The translations under genes and the position numbers were made by a program. The notes beneath the pieces were generated by a model. The model saw nothing but the letters and a program-made list of their open reading frames with translations, searched no databases and had not been told where the DNA came from. Of a stretch of DNA of 64,000 bases, positions 35,790 to 47,019 are shown piece after piece (the stretch's first letter is position 1; each line of letters opens with the position of its first letter). The stretch comes from Zeugodacus cucurbitae (taxonomy: Eukaryota; Arthropoda; Insecta; Diptera; Tephritidae), in assembly GCF_028554725.1 (NCBI RefSeq), contig NC_071668.1:74331719-74395718 (forward strand), read 5' to 3'.

Positions 35790-36650
35790 TTATATCGTGA
35801 ACAGGGTATATTAAGTTTGTCAAGCAGTTTGTAACACACAGAAGGAAGCGTCGGAGGTCCTATAAAGTATATATATAAATGATCAGTATGTTGAACTGAG
35901 TCGATTTAGGCATGTCCGTCTGTCTGTCTGTCTGTATATATACGAACTAGCCCTTCAGTTTTTAAGATATCGTTTTGAAATTTTGCAGATGTTATTTTCT
36001 CTTCAAGAAACTGCTCATTTGTCGGAACTGCCGATATCGGACCACTATATCATATAGTTGCCATACAAACTGAACGATCGGAATCAAGGGCTAGTATGGA
36101 AAACTTCCGCATTTTACTACATATCTTCACGAAATTTGGTGTGAGTTATTGTTCATAGAAACAATTTAATTTCCGAAAAAATTGTTCAGATCGGTTCACT
36201 ATATCATATAGCTGTCATACAAACTGAACGATCGGAATCAAGGGCTTGTATGGAAAACTTCCGCATTTTACTACATATCTTCACGAAATTTGGTGTGAGT
36301 CATTGTTCATAGAAACAATTTAATTTCCGAAAAAATTGTTCAGATCGGTTCACTATACCATATAGCTGTCATACAAACAGAACGATCGTAATCAATGGCT
36401 TGTATGGAAAACTTCCGCATTTTACTACATATCTTCACGAAATTTGGTGTGAGTTATTGTTCATAGAAATAATTTAATCTCTGAAAAAATTGTTCAGATC
36501 GGTTCACTATAGCATATAGCTGCCATACAAACTGAACGATCGGAATCAATGGCTTGTATGGAAAACTTCCGCATTTTACTACATATCTTCACGAAATTTG
36601 GTGTGAGTTATTGTTCATAGAAATAATTTAATCTCTGAAAAAATTGTATA
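35790..36650 (+). mobile_element. DINE-1/mini-me type element with four 154-bp repeats, 3' truncated
   Basis: The first 200 bp match the element at 4255 nearly base for base (acagggtatattaagtttgt, the ggaagcgtcggagg block, the core, and a gtctgtctgtctgtctg microsatellite at 35921-35937). A tandem array follows whose unit start, gttcagatcgg, falls at 36184, 36338 and 36492, exactly 154 bp apart. A first degenerate unit lies at about 36030. The array breaks off inside a unit at about 36649, and the stem-loop 3' end is absent. No coding capacity. Confidence 0.8.
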
Positions 36651-36659
36651 TATATATTA

Positions 36660-39440
36660 ATTTATTTTATTTTATGATTAATTTATTCCTATTTTATATT
36701 CAACTATGTTTTTTAAAGTATCCTCAATAAATAAAATATACTTCAACCAATTGGATAAAACATTTATCATCCGCGTTGACCCACCCTAATGTGCATACAT
36801 GTAATTTCATTGAACTTATTGGAATTCATAAAATTCAATATATTTTAATTGAGATTGACATTTACAACAGCCCAAATAATTTAATTTAGTTAAATCGAAT
36901 AGAAATCGCACGCCATCACACACACTCAGATATACATACATACATATACAAACACTTGGATGGCATGCATATGTAAGCAGCAAAATGCCATTTAGTGATA
37001 ATAAAATATTGATGCACATAAAATTGGTGATATTCGCAGCTTTCACAACATTTTTGTCCCTCCACTTCGCCCCAAAAGGTCAATGTTGAATATTTCCGTA
37101 ATTTAATTATGCTAGCACACTCGCATAAGTGGCCTGGGAAGCCAATTATGAAGGTAGTTTGTGACTGTTTTAGATTTATTGATTTATTGCTTGAATTATT
37201 GAACACTATTGAATACAGCTAATAGAGATTGATTTTATTATATTTATATTATTGTACTTTCATTATAAGAATTTAGTTTTCCTTTGGAATAATGCGTATT
37301 TTTTATTAAAAATTTTCCACGATTTTTATTTAATTAAAAATAAGCACTGGTTATCTATATTACGAGTCACAGACTCACTTGCAACTGACACATATAATTT
37401 CTTCACGTTGTCTCAATCAATTAAGCAAAGTCGCTTTCATTCATTCTACTCATTCATAGCTTTCTGCTTTCACTACTATGGAATACTATAGAATATATTA
37501 TTTCATATTAATTCATACAGTTATATGCCATAAAATCCAACTCACTTCAGACGGTGGCGCTTCTTGTATATACATATGTATATAGGTCTGTAGATATATC
37601 CATGCATGCAACAGGCTGCACCTAAAGGTACATATGTTCGTGCCTCATAGTGCTTTAGTGCCGCAGAGAAGAAATAAAAAAACAAATGGATATGTATATC
37701 ATATATGAATGTCTGTAAGTATGTCTGCTTATATTAAAATAAGAGCAAATTGCACGCAGTGTGCTTTACTTTTAATTTGTCGCACCTAAAAAGTATTTAT
37801 TAAGTGAAATTAAACCGAAATCATGCGAACAACCCAAATTGCGACAACGGTTAACGGTTGTGTGCGAAGAGTGCGGTAGAGAGTGGTCGCTATAGTGGTT
37901 GATTGCTATTGACCCCAAGTACATATAAAAAGTTGCACGCATGTTTGTAAGCCACGTAGACTTGAGCTCTTTAGCAAAAAAAACAAAAATAATTATATAT
38001 GCATATAACGGTATACATATGTGTCAACTAGTGACACTTAAGTTTGTAAATGCTGTGTTGCCTATGTCATTGTCGTCATAAAACAATCAACACTGTCACC
38101 GTGGTGACATTTCTTTTCTTCATGATTGCCTGCATCACATACATAAATACGCTGTCATAGACCCTGTAGGAAAAAAAGGTAATCTGACAGGTGGTTAATT
38201 TTTTTATGTTTTTAAAAAGCCGACCAGTTATAGTCCCAAGTAAATCTCATCTTATTTGCTTCTTAACCGAGCAGTTTTTATGCTTAGAACATAACACAAG
38301 TCTAATTTAGAAGCAAAGAAATGCGGCAAAGCTGGGTCGAACCACATCGCATGAGAGAAGCTCATCTAGTAAATATGATGATTTAAACTTAATTAGAGTT
38401 AGTTAGATTTATTGATAAACTTTTTTTCCACTATTTTTGGTATGTTCAAAAAATTACGGGAATTCTAACATTCAACATTTCACGATTTGAGAGAGTCCGA
38501 TGTCAAAATCATGGCCCCTGAAGTACGATAGAATATGTAGCCTACTCTAGATCTCTTTGGAATTTGATAGAATCGAACGACACTAAAAGTTCTAAATATT
38601 ATCAGAGCCATGAAGACGGAGACTTATTTTAGAATTTTCTCAAATAATCAAAGTCGATGTGATTAACATAAATCTGCTCTTAAGCCAAGTTTATTGGTTT
38701 CTACAATTGGAGGCGTATAACCACAGCCTCTTTAGAACACGATTGATAAACACAGTCAGCTCTGTCTAAGATAGATAATAATTATCCAAACTTTTACTTA
38801 TTTATTAGCATAACGGTCTACAGAAAACACCCCACCATAACTATGAGAAAGTAAGTCGAATAATCTACAATAGCAAAAGTACAAATTTTCCTACAGGTAC
38901 ACTTAATCGAGACCCCACACAATCACACATGCACTACACTGCATATCATAATTGGCACGTATGTATATTAGTGTGTCGGTATGTTTTCAGCGCGCATTGC
39001 GACACTTTGTCGCATGCCGCATAAATCATTGTCAACTCAGACGTCAAGAGTTCTCTACTAATGTCAAGTTATTCGCACTTTCACAATTAACATAAGCGTG
39101 ATGGTAACTAAGAGAGCGTGCGAATCTTCTTTGATATTAATTTCATATTTCTTCATAAATTATTACTGACATAAATGGGTAGGAATATAGCATGACAGTT
39201 CTTAGCATAAATATATATGAACTTGTGACGTTACAAAGAGAGTTTGCTTTAAATGTTCAATTCTAAATTTAATTGAGTGGCATAATTGAATGTAGTGTCA
39301 TTTATTACAATCGAATTTTTTCGAGATTTCAGTTAGACTAAACTAATTATGCTTCTTCGACCTATGAGATTGGATTGTGATGAAGAGTAGTTCAGAGTTT
39401 TCATTTTAATCAAAGCTAAGAAGCTTTTTGAAGATCATTG
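36660..39440. other. No supported gene
   Basis: AT-rich with TATG/CATA microsatellites around 36925-36950 and 37560-37590. Two overlapping minus-strand frames at 36816-37206 have no motifs. Nothing else is supported. Confidence 0.45.
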
Positions 39441-39448
39441 TAAGGTCT

Positions 39449-40305
39449 ACAACTTTGCTTCCGCCGTTTTCCAATAGATGTCACTAGGGTCAACCAATGG
39501 TCCATTAAATCGTTTTATATCGATCTTGAACATTTGTGTCAACATTAACCCAACAAAATATTTGTAGAGATCTGTTTGCATCCCAAACTTATTCTCAACT
39601 GAAAATGTCACTTTTTGAGCCGAATTCTCGACATTTGCGGGAAATTTTGCTTTTCTTTTTTAATTCCAAGAAAAGTGCGACTGAGGCTCATCGAATGCTT
39701 TCGGATACGTACGGTAAGGCTGTACTAAGTGAAAGAACATGTCGCGAATGGTTTCAAAGTTTTAATAATGGTGATTATGAAGCCAAGGTCATGCTCTGCA
39801 TTTGGTGATATATTATGAGCTGCTAAAGCCAAGTGAAACCATCACAGGACATCGATACCGAACGCAATTAATACGTTTGAGCCGAGCACTAAAAGAAAAA
39901 CGGTCACAATACGAGGAAAGACACGATAAAGTCATTCTCCAGCATGACAATGCTCGGCCTCACGTTGCAAAGGTGGTCAAAAAATATTTGGAGACGCTGA
40001 AATGGGAGATCTTACCCCACCAGCCTATTCTCCAGACGTTGCTCCATCTGACTTCTACTTGATCCGATCGATGGCACACCGTCTAGCTAACGAGCACTTC
40101 ACTTCTTATAAAGAAGTCACATATTGGATTGCTACATGGATCGACTCGAAAGATGAGGAGTTCTTTCGTCACGGAATACGCATGCTGCCAGAAAGATGGT
40201 CACAAGTAGTAGCTGGCGGTGGCCAATATTTTGAATAACATTTTTGTAACCGTTTTTATACAATAAAGCCTTAAATATACAAAAAAATGGCGGAAGCCCG
40301 GCATC
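39449..40305 (+). mobile_element. Internally deleted canonical mariner element
   Basis: The left end (39449-39475) and the reverse complement of the right end (about 40282-40305) share GCTTCCGCC(G/A)TTTT, an imperfect terminal inverted repeat. Length is about 860 bp against about 1.3 kb for intact mariners. It encloses the broken transposase gene described next. A smaller derivative of the same family is at 27512-27800. Confidence 0.8.
39605..40238 (+). pseudogene. Mariner transposase, central deletion plus frameshift
   Basis: The ATG at 39605 starts MSLFEPNSRHLREILLFFF. An HTH follows (SATEAHRMLS, ERTCREWFQSFNNGDY). At about 39781 the frame jumps to KVMLCIW, so roughly 170 residues are lost, including the second HTH and the first catalytic Asp. 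A stop follows, then a new frame gives LLKPSETITG, LQHDNARPHVAKVVKKYLE (second Asp) and KWEILPH. A one-base loss there shifts into PAYSPDVAPSDFYL (third Asp) and the C-terminus RMLPERWSQVVA...GQYFE. The intact family has about 345 residues and a DD34D triad. This copy cannot make active transposase. Confidence 0.85.
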
Positions 40306-40309
40306 AACG

Positions 40310-42415
40310 ATTCTATTAAAAGCAGAATTTAACTATTTTATATTTAGATTTTTCTTTACGTTTAATAGGAAAAGGTCGAGAAACCAACATAATTGCTTAT
40401 TTGTTAATCTGGCTTTGCTGAGCTCCAAAATATCGCTCAACCTAAATGTAGGCAAAATTTAATGTCATATAAAAAATTATTTATTGCCTACATTTAGGCT
40501 CATAAATTTTTTAATTCAAAATTTCAAACTTTTTTCGTTGAAAGTGGCTTGGGGTAGTGAAAATAAATCAATTAAAAGCTAACTATAAATAATAATTCAA
40601 TATTAATATTAATCTTAAGGGGTTTAAAGTATATTTTGTATTAAAAATTAAATTTTTGGGACAATTTTTATTTCAAATTTATATTAGTCTAATTTAATAT
40701 ACTAGTTTATACATATTATACTTTTAGAGAAATCATCTAACAAAGTGTTGTGTATTAAAAAAAATTAACTAATTTTTCGCGCAAATTCTGAGAATAAAAT
40801 CATATCCAAATGCACTGACCGCAAATTTCTCTGACCAATGAATGACCAATTTTCTAACTGAATGCATGTAAGTTACATTCAAAGCAATATTAATTGTCAT
40901 ACTTTCGTTTCAAATGAAATCACAAAAAAAATGTGATTACATACAATTACGCACACGAATTTCACATTTCGAAATGAAACGCTAATTGAAAATAAATTTC
41001 CACACCGAAGTACAACATTAAAACAATTAAAATTTAAAATTGTTTTGGTTACATTCTACAAATCGACAGTATATGAGCTTGGTAATGACATTTGTTTTTT
41101 GTATCAAAGCGGGGTTATTTAATGTTAAATGTGCGTTTATCCATAACATTTGTCCCTAAATAACCATTTTGAGTGCAATTTCGTGAAATTTCTGTATTAT
41201 TGACATGCTTCACGGTTCATTGCAACGAAATTATCATAAACGAGTATAATTACAATGAGAGTGATTTCACATTAACTAACATTACCATTACTGGCTTGTG
41301 GTGTTTGTTTTCAATTTTAATTGCATGCTATTAAATATTTTAGTGCGAAATACCACTAACGCATTAATTATTTATTTTCGAGCAAGTTTTGAGGTTATAA
41401 TTTTAATTGCAATACTTTTGATTAACATACCACTGAAGTAAGAGTGCATTAAGTCAGAAATGTTCGAATTTATCACTGAATTAATAAAAGTATGTAACTT
41501 CATAATTCTTTTTGCTTTTTTGTGCTTATTTTTCGAAAAAAGAAAACACTCTCGCAGAATTCTTTAATTTATGACATTTTATGTACACACATGAGATAAG
41601 GATAAAGTTCAGACGATCCTTCGCAGCGTACAACAACAATATGAAATATGTGAGCTCACACACTCGTTTACAACGCTTGAAAACGAAAACAAAACTCATC
41701 AGCCTATCGCTCGCAGCTAAACTATAATTTATTTTGTAACCCAAAAGAAGACAAGCACACACTCCAACAAATTTAGGAGAGAAAACAAAACTAAATTTTA
41801 TTTAAGTCCTCCATCATGACTAAAGTATTTGTTCGTTGTTCCATAGATGATTGCTTTTCGAATAAGCAACATACATTTATACTATTAGCCCACAATACAC
41901 ACATGTAAGCTGACTGTCATATTTGGCTGTATTGTGACAGGTCAATAGCCGCAAGATGTCTTATAGATGTGGTGAAATATGTGGTCATAAGCAGTTGCGC
42001 TTAGTAAGGGGTGGAGTGACACCGACGGCGCCGTTATGTGAACCCAAAAAGCTGGTAGAAGGAGTCCAAAGCAAGCAAGAGGTTGCAGTCGAAATATCGA
42101 TGACAATTGGCAAATGCTTAACGATCGTATGTGTTTTTCGCATTTGTCCGTCATCATGATGTGGTAATGCGCCTAAGAGGTAGGCTATAAAAGCTGCAGC
42201 ACATTTGCAGGCACATAAATAAAGCTTGTATAAATATTATTAGACGGTTTTTAGGCGCTGGGACGCAAGCTGATGGTCATTTGGAAAGCGAAACTTGAAT
42301 TTAAGAATCCTTGTTTGGGCTTTTAGTGATATTTTAGAAGATAAATAAATATTTAAGATAAGGAAAAAGATATAGATAGATATGGAGGTCGAGATTGGGA
42401 TTGAAATAGAGACAT
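40310..42415. other. No gene seen; contains one palindrome pair
   Basis: AT-rich DNA. The only ordered feature is the inverted motif pair at 40440-40499. Short frames at 41526-41762 and 41942-42159 lie on both strands without motifs. Confidence 0.5.
40440..40499. repeat. Inverted pair of CCTAAATGTAGGC motifs
   Basis: ACCTAAATGTAGGC at 40440-40453 faces GCCTACATTTAGGC at 40486-40499, with only an AT-rich spacer of 32 bp. The whole unit could fold into a cruciform, and each arm is itself a GCCTA/TAGGC palindrome. Confidence 0.75.
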
Positions 42416-42420
42416 TTTTA

Positions 42421-43660
42421 GAGATAGATAGATAGAGATAGAGATAGAGAAAGAGATAGAGATAGAGATAGAGATAGAGATAGAGATAGAGATATAGATA
42501 GAGATAGAGATAGAGATAGAGATAGAGATAGAGATAGAGATAGAGATAGAGATAGAGATAGAGATAGAGATAGAGATAGAGATAGAGATAGAGATAGAGA
42601 TAGAGATAGAGATAGAGATAGAGATAGAGATAGAGATAGAGATAGAGATAGAGATAGAGATAGAGATAGAGATAGAGATAGAGATAGAGATAGAGATAGA
42701 GATAGAGATAGAGATAGAGATAGAGATAGACATAGAGATAGAGATAGAGATAGAGATAGACATAGAGATAGAGATAGAGATAGAGATAGAGATAGAGATA
42801 GAGATAGAGATAGAGATAGAGATAGAGATAGAGATAGAGATAGAGATAGAGATAGAGATAGAGATAGAGATAGAGATAGAGATAGAGATAGAGATAGAGA
42901 TAGAGATAGAGATAGAGATAGAGATAGAGATAGAGATAGAGATAGAGATAGAGATAGAGATAGAGATAGAGATAGAGATAGAGATAGAGATAGAGATAGA
43001 GATAGAGATAGAGATAGAGATAGAGATAGAGATAGAGATAGAGATAGAGATAGAGATAGAGATAGAGATAGAGATAGAGATAGAGATAGAGATAGAGATA
43101 GAGATAGAGATAGAGATAGAGATAGAGATAGAGATAGAGATAGAGATAGAGATAGAGATAGAGATAGAGATAGAGATAGAGATTGAGATTGAGATTGAGA
43201 TTGAGATTGAGATTGAGATTGAGATTGAGATTGAGATTGAGATTGAGATTGAGATTGAGATAGAGATAGAGATTGAGATAGAGATAGAGATAAAAATAGA
43301 GATTGAGATTGAGACTGAGATTGAGATTGAAATTGAGATTGAAATTGAGATTGAGATAGAGATAGAGATAAAAATAGAGATTGAGATTGAGACTGAGATT
43401 GAGATTGAAATTGAGATTGAAATTGAGATTGAGATAGAGATAGAGATTGAGATTGAGCTTGAGCTTGAGCTTGAGCTTGAGATTGAGATTGAGATTGAGA
43501 TTGAGATTGAGATTAAGATTGAGACTGAGATTGAGATTGAGATTGAGATTGAGATTGAGATTGATATTGAGATTAAAAATAAGATTGAGATGGATTGGGA
43601 ACGAAATTGAGATTGAGATTGGGATTGAGATTTATATTGAGATTGAGATGCTGATATAAA
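42421..43660. repeat. Hexanucleotide satellite array, GATAGA then GATTGA
   Basis: About 1.24 kb of six-base units. From 42421 to about 43183 nearly every unit is GATAGA, with rare variants (cataga near 42730 and 42766). From 43183 units are GATTGA, then mixtures with aaaata and gactga, four GAGCTT units near 43456-43480, and increasing decay to 43660. Because six is divisible by three, all frames stay open, giving a 439-codon Ser-Ile frame on the minus strand and an Arg-Leu frame on the plus strand. These are artefacts of the repeat, not genes. Confidence 0.97.
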
Positions 43661-43664
43661 AAAT

Positions 43665-45462
43665 AAAATCATGCCTCAAACTGTAACTGTGACTTGTTTG
43701 AGACAAGAAAGCATTGAGAAAGGGCTTCAGATTGGGGTTGAGATCGATAATGAAGGTGAATTAGATGAGCAGATTGAGATTTGATTAATGAAAAGTTGAA
43801 GAACAAGAACATTAGGTTAAGATATACACTGCTGCTGGTATTAAGCCAAGTCTTGGATTTATAAGGAAGTTTCTGGCTATAATTAATGTGGCAATTTTAA
43901 CTAAATTTAATGTGAAAGTTAATTATTAAATTATACCGTTATCTTCAATATCGAATACACGAGGATTGAATCTTAAGTGAATATCGAGAATCACAATCAA
44001 TTTATATTACAAAAACTAAACACTTTTTTTGTAACTAAATCATCCATTTAACAGCATATCCGACAAATAAATTTGCAATCAAACAACAATATAAACTAGC
44101 ACATTGTGCTCACTCAAATATGCTGCTGCACATAAATATACCTTAAAGCCTACACTCGAGTGACAACAGTCTGCCGGCATATATTGAAATTTAAGACTAA
44201 TTGCACTTTATTGCTTGTGGTTGCATGCCACATGGCACACATGAGACATATGTGCACTTATAAACATGCATAAATATATACATATATAAAAGCAAGGGAG
44301 CACACATACATGCGAAGATAAAGGTAACTAACGGCGGAACTTGTGCGCTATAAACTATATTATTTTGTTGCAGGCACGTACTGTATGTATATTCACTTGT
44401 TCAACTTGTTATTTTGTTGTTTTTGTTTACTTTATTTGTGTTTGTGTTTGTGCTTTCGAACATGTTCCTGGTGCAATTATTTGCTCTTTGAAGGGTTGGG
44501 GTAGTGAAATTATGCATCGCATGCAACACGAACAGCTAACAACATACTTATTATATATGTATGTATATTGTACTTACCGAGTATACCGAGCAATATACAT
44601 TTGTATGTGTGTGTAGCAGTATGCTGTAAAATAAACTGGAAAACAATAAGCAGGACACTTAGTTAAGGGGTAACATGCAAATGTCCTTCGTGATTGTTGG
44701 CTATTGCGGTTGGTAGTGAGCTCTGTCGAAACAAATGTGCCACATACACATGCATGTGTGTGTGTCTGTATATATATAAATAGTGGTGTGGCTAGCAAGT
44801 GTGGACATACCTTACACTATAGTGGCATGTTGGTAAGTACGCCTGTAAGTATGCAAGTGCGCACTTAATTTCCTGCACTTGTATATGTGCGTATGTGTGT
44901 AAGAACTTTATGCAGCACTTTGTAGTCCTTTAGCTTAGACTCATACAAGTTGACTCACACTTGCTGTGGCAACAGCTGTCAACTGTGCTAAGTCAGGTTG
45001 TTATTGTTGTTGTTGCAGTTGTAGTTGTTGACGTCGTCATCACCGTTGTTACTGCGGCGCGACACTACAGTTACATATGACAAAAGCGTGTCGGAGGTGG
45101 TTTCATCTTATAAGCGCGTATGCAGCGAGCTCTGTTCGCAGACGTGTTCGCTAATGCACTTTTAACAGAGTAAAGTTTACGAATTCACATAAAGAAATTT
45201 GTTTGTGTGTGAGTTTATACATATGTACATGAATAAATACATGTGAAAGGTTATACATGCAGTAATTGCCTGTAATAAAATGCACCAAATATTTCAGTGA
45301 AAAGCTTAAAGCGAATGCTATTTGGGTTTCAAATTAATTTTTAATTGCATTTACTAGAATTCCCAAATCTTTTTTTGAATTTGCTAACCATTAGTGGTAT
45401 TATATTAGAAAATGTGTAACTGAGTATAGCAATACTAGTCCGGAGTGATATCAACGATGATT
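43665..45462. other. No gene seen
   Basis: A decayed continuation of the hexanucleotide repeat to about 43780, then AT-rich DNA with TATA/CATA and TG microsatellites (44275-44290, 44755-44775). A GTT-rich patch lies near 45000-45035. No exons recognised. Confidence 0.5.
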
Positions 45463-45854
45463 TCTTGACTTCCTATCTTTATTTGACATCAGCGCCTGGC
45501 TGAAGATATCTCTCAGACTGAATTTATAATTTAATTACATCTTAAAATGAATCCACAACTGATTGCGTACAAAGAATCACTTAAATTATTCCTCATAAGG
45601 TATGTAAATTGTTTCTACAAAAGATATTGTAGAAGAATCTACTTGACTCTGACATACCACACGTCTATTCTATATGTCACAAGTATCCCTATGAATCTAA
45701 CCATCTTCCGCTGTATAATTGATATTTATTCAACAAATACTTCGTTTCCTTACAAGCTACTTGACTTAATATTAGATTACATTCATCATCATCAAAAATG
45801 CATCAAAAATCAATTGAGAAGGGTGTAGTGATTCTCTTTTTCAACAATGGTTAG

Positions 45855-46214
45855 GGGCCATCCATAAATTACGTCACACCTTGAAGGGGGGGAGGGTATC
45901 ATTCAGAAGTGACATTGTGTGACAAGCGCCGATCACGCAGCAGCATAATTAAGTATCTATTATTTCTTGACTAGTCATTGGTTTTCTCTGTACTTTAATA
46001 TTTAACTAAATGTTGATTTTATTAAAGATTATTCAATAAATATAAGAATAATTAGTATAGCCTGTTTTTTTATTTTATGATAAATCCATAAATTTGGAAA
46101 ATGGGTGACGTCACGTCAGGAGGGGGGTGAGTTCAAAATGTGACAACTTGTGACAAGGAGGGGGGAGGCGTTAAAAAGTCCTTAAATTCGTGTGATGTAA
46201 TTTATGGATGGCCC
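45855..46214. mobile_element. MITE with GGGCCATCCATAAATTAC terminal inverted repeats
   Basis: The left end, GGGCCATCCATAAATTACG, and the reverse complement of the right end, GGGCCATCCATAAATTACA, match at 18 of 19 positions. G-rich blocks (gggggggag) follow inward on both sides in inverted orientation. The unit is 360 bp with no coding capacity. A GGTT lies outside each end (45849-45852 and 46215-46218) and may be the target duplication. I recall this terminus from MITEs of many animals but cannot assign the superfamily. It is inserted in the DNA that also holds the LINE RT scrap at 46262-46360. Confidence 0.85.
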
Positions 46215-46261
46215 GGTTGAGAGCTTTAAAAGAAGCTTTTTCTTCCAGAAAGAAATTCTCA

Positions 46262-46360
46262 GCTATATAAATAGATGTCGAATGTCCGAGGGAATAAACT
46301 GACCGTCTTGAACTCAATCTTATCGGTTTTGACTAAGTTAACTTGTAGGCCTTCCCATCT
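46262..46360 (-). pseudogene. LINE reverse transcriptase scrap 1, minus strand
   Basis: The minus strand reads WEGLQVNLVKTDKIEFKTVS over 46298-46357, the segment following the YADD box in LINE RTs (typically GL.VNP.KTE...F). YADD itself and the rest of RT are missing. The MITE at 45855-46214 borders it closely. Confidence 0.6.
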
Positions 46361-46375
46361 TCTCTAGGTGTGTTA

Positions 46376-46845
46376 AAAAAATAATGGAAATTTTAAAATT
46401 ATCGGATTTGGAGAACCCAATTTTCATGTTTTAATCATATTGATATATTCCTGAAATATTTTATAATTTTCAGCTTATTTTGCCTGTACCAGCCGCTAAG
46501 GTTAGACATTATTTATGGAGATTGGCGATTTTCGTTTGTAAACCCTCACACCTCATTGCTTGTTCGTAAATCCTTAGACAAACGATGCCCCAGCCTCCAT
46601 ATTCGCCAGACATGACTCCGTGTGACTTTTTCCTATCTCCAAAAATTAAGGAAATCTTAAAGAGCCTAAGACTATCCCAAAAATCGAGTTTGAGATGTGT
46701 TTCGACGATTGGACGAAGCGCTGACGTAAGTGCATAATATCGAATGGGGATTATTTTGAAGACGACAATATTAATGTAGACGAATGAATAAATATTTTAT
46801 TTTTTCAAAAAACGAAGATTACCGATATTTTTGGAACAGACCTCA
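46376..46845 (+). mobile_element. Mariner remnant with C-terminal transposase scrap
   Basis: The left AGGTGTGTTAAAAAAATAAT and the right end, read on the minus strand as AGGTCTGTTCCAAAAATATC, look like worn terminal inverted repeats. Between them the plus strand reads MPQPPYSPDMTPCDFFLSPK, the third-Asp segment with D kept in CDFF. After frame changes come FEMCFDDWTKR and CIISNGDYFEDDNINVDE, the usual C-terminus of this mariner lineage. Only about 470 bp remain. The scrap at 13385-13560 belongs to the same lineage. Confidence 0.7.
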
Positions 46846-46854
46846 TATATAACT

Positions 46855-46925
46855 ACTTTTGGTAGCGGTTCGAGATGTCCATCTCGAACTCAATCTTATC
46901 AGCTTTGGTTAACTTAGCTTGTAAC
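46855..46925 (-). pseudogene. LINE reverse transcriptase scrap 2, minus strand
   Basis: The minus strand reads LQAKLTKADKIEFEMDISNR over about 46865-46923, homologous to the scrap at 46262-46360 (LQVNLVKTDKIEF). So two separate pieces of the same RT segment flank the mariner remnant. A 22-bp palindrome, gttcgagatg-tc-catctcgaac, lies at 46868-46889 inside it. Confidence 0.5.
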
Positions 46926-47019
46926 AATATATGCTTTGCTCTCAACTTAAGGTTGGGTTGGCTCCACGTATAATCGAAACATGCATGTTAATAATCTGAT
47001 GTTAGACCATGAACTTCTA

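Noticed and set aside
36184..36650. CRISPR-like regular repeats
   Set aside because: Units are contiguous 154-bp tandem repeats without unique spacers, in a eukaryotic element.
42353..43672. 439-codon Ser-Ile repeat frame (and an Arg-Leu frame on the other strand)
   Set aside because: Produced by a six-base repeat that cannot contain a stop in these frames; no gene structure around it.
46868..46889. 22-bp palindrome as an operator-like site
   Set aside because: Falls within degenerate LINE coding sequence and is explained as part of that relic; no other copies apart from the tandem duplicate.
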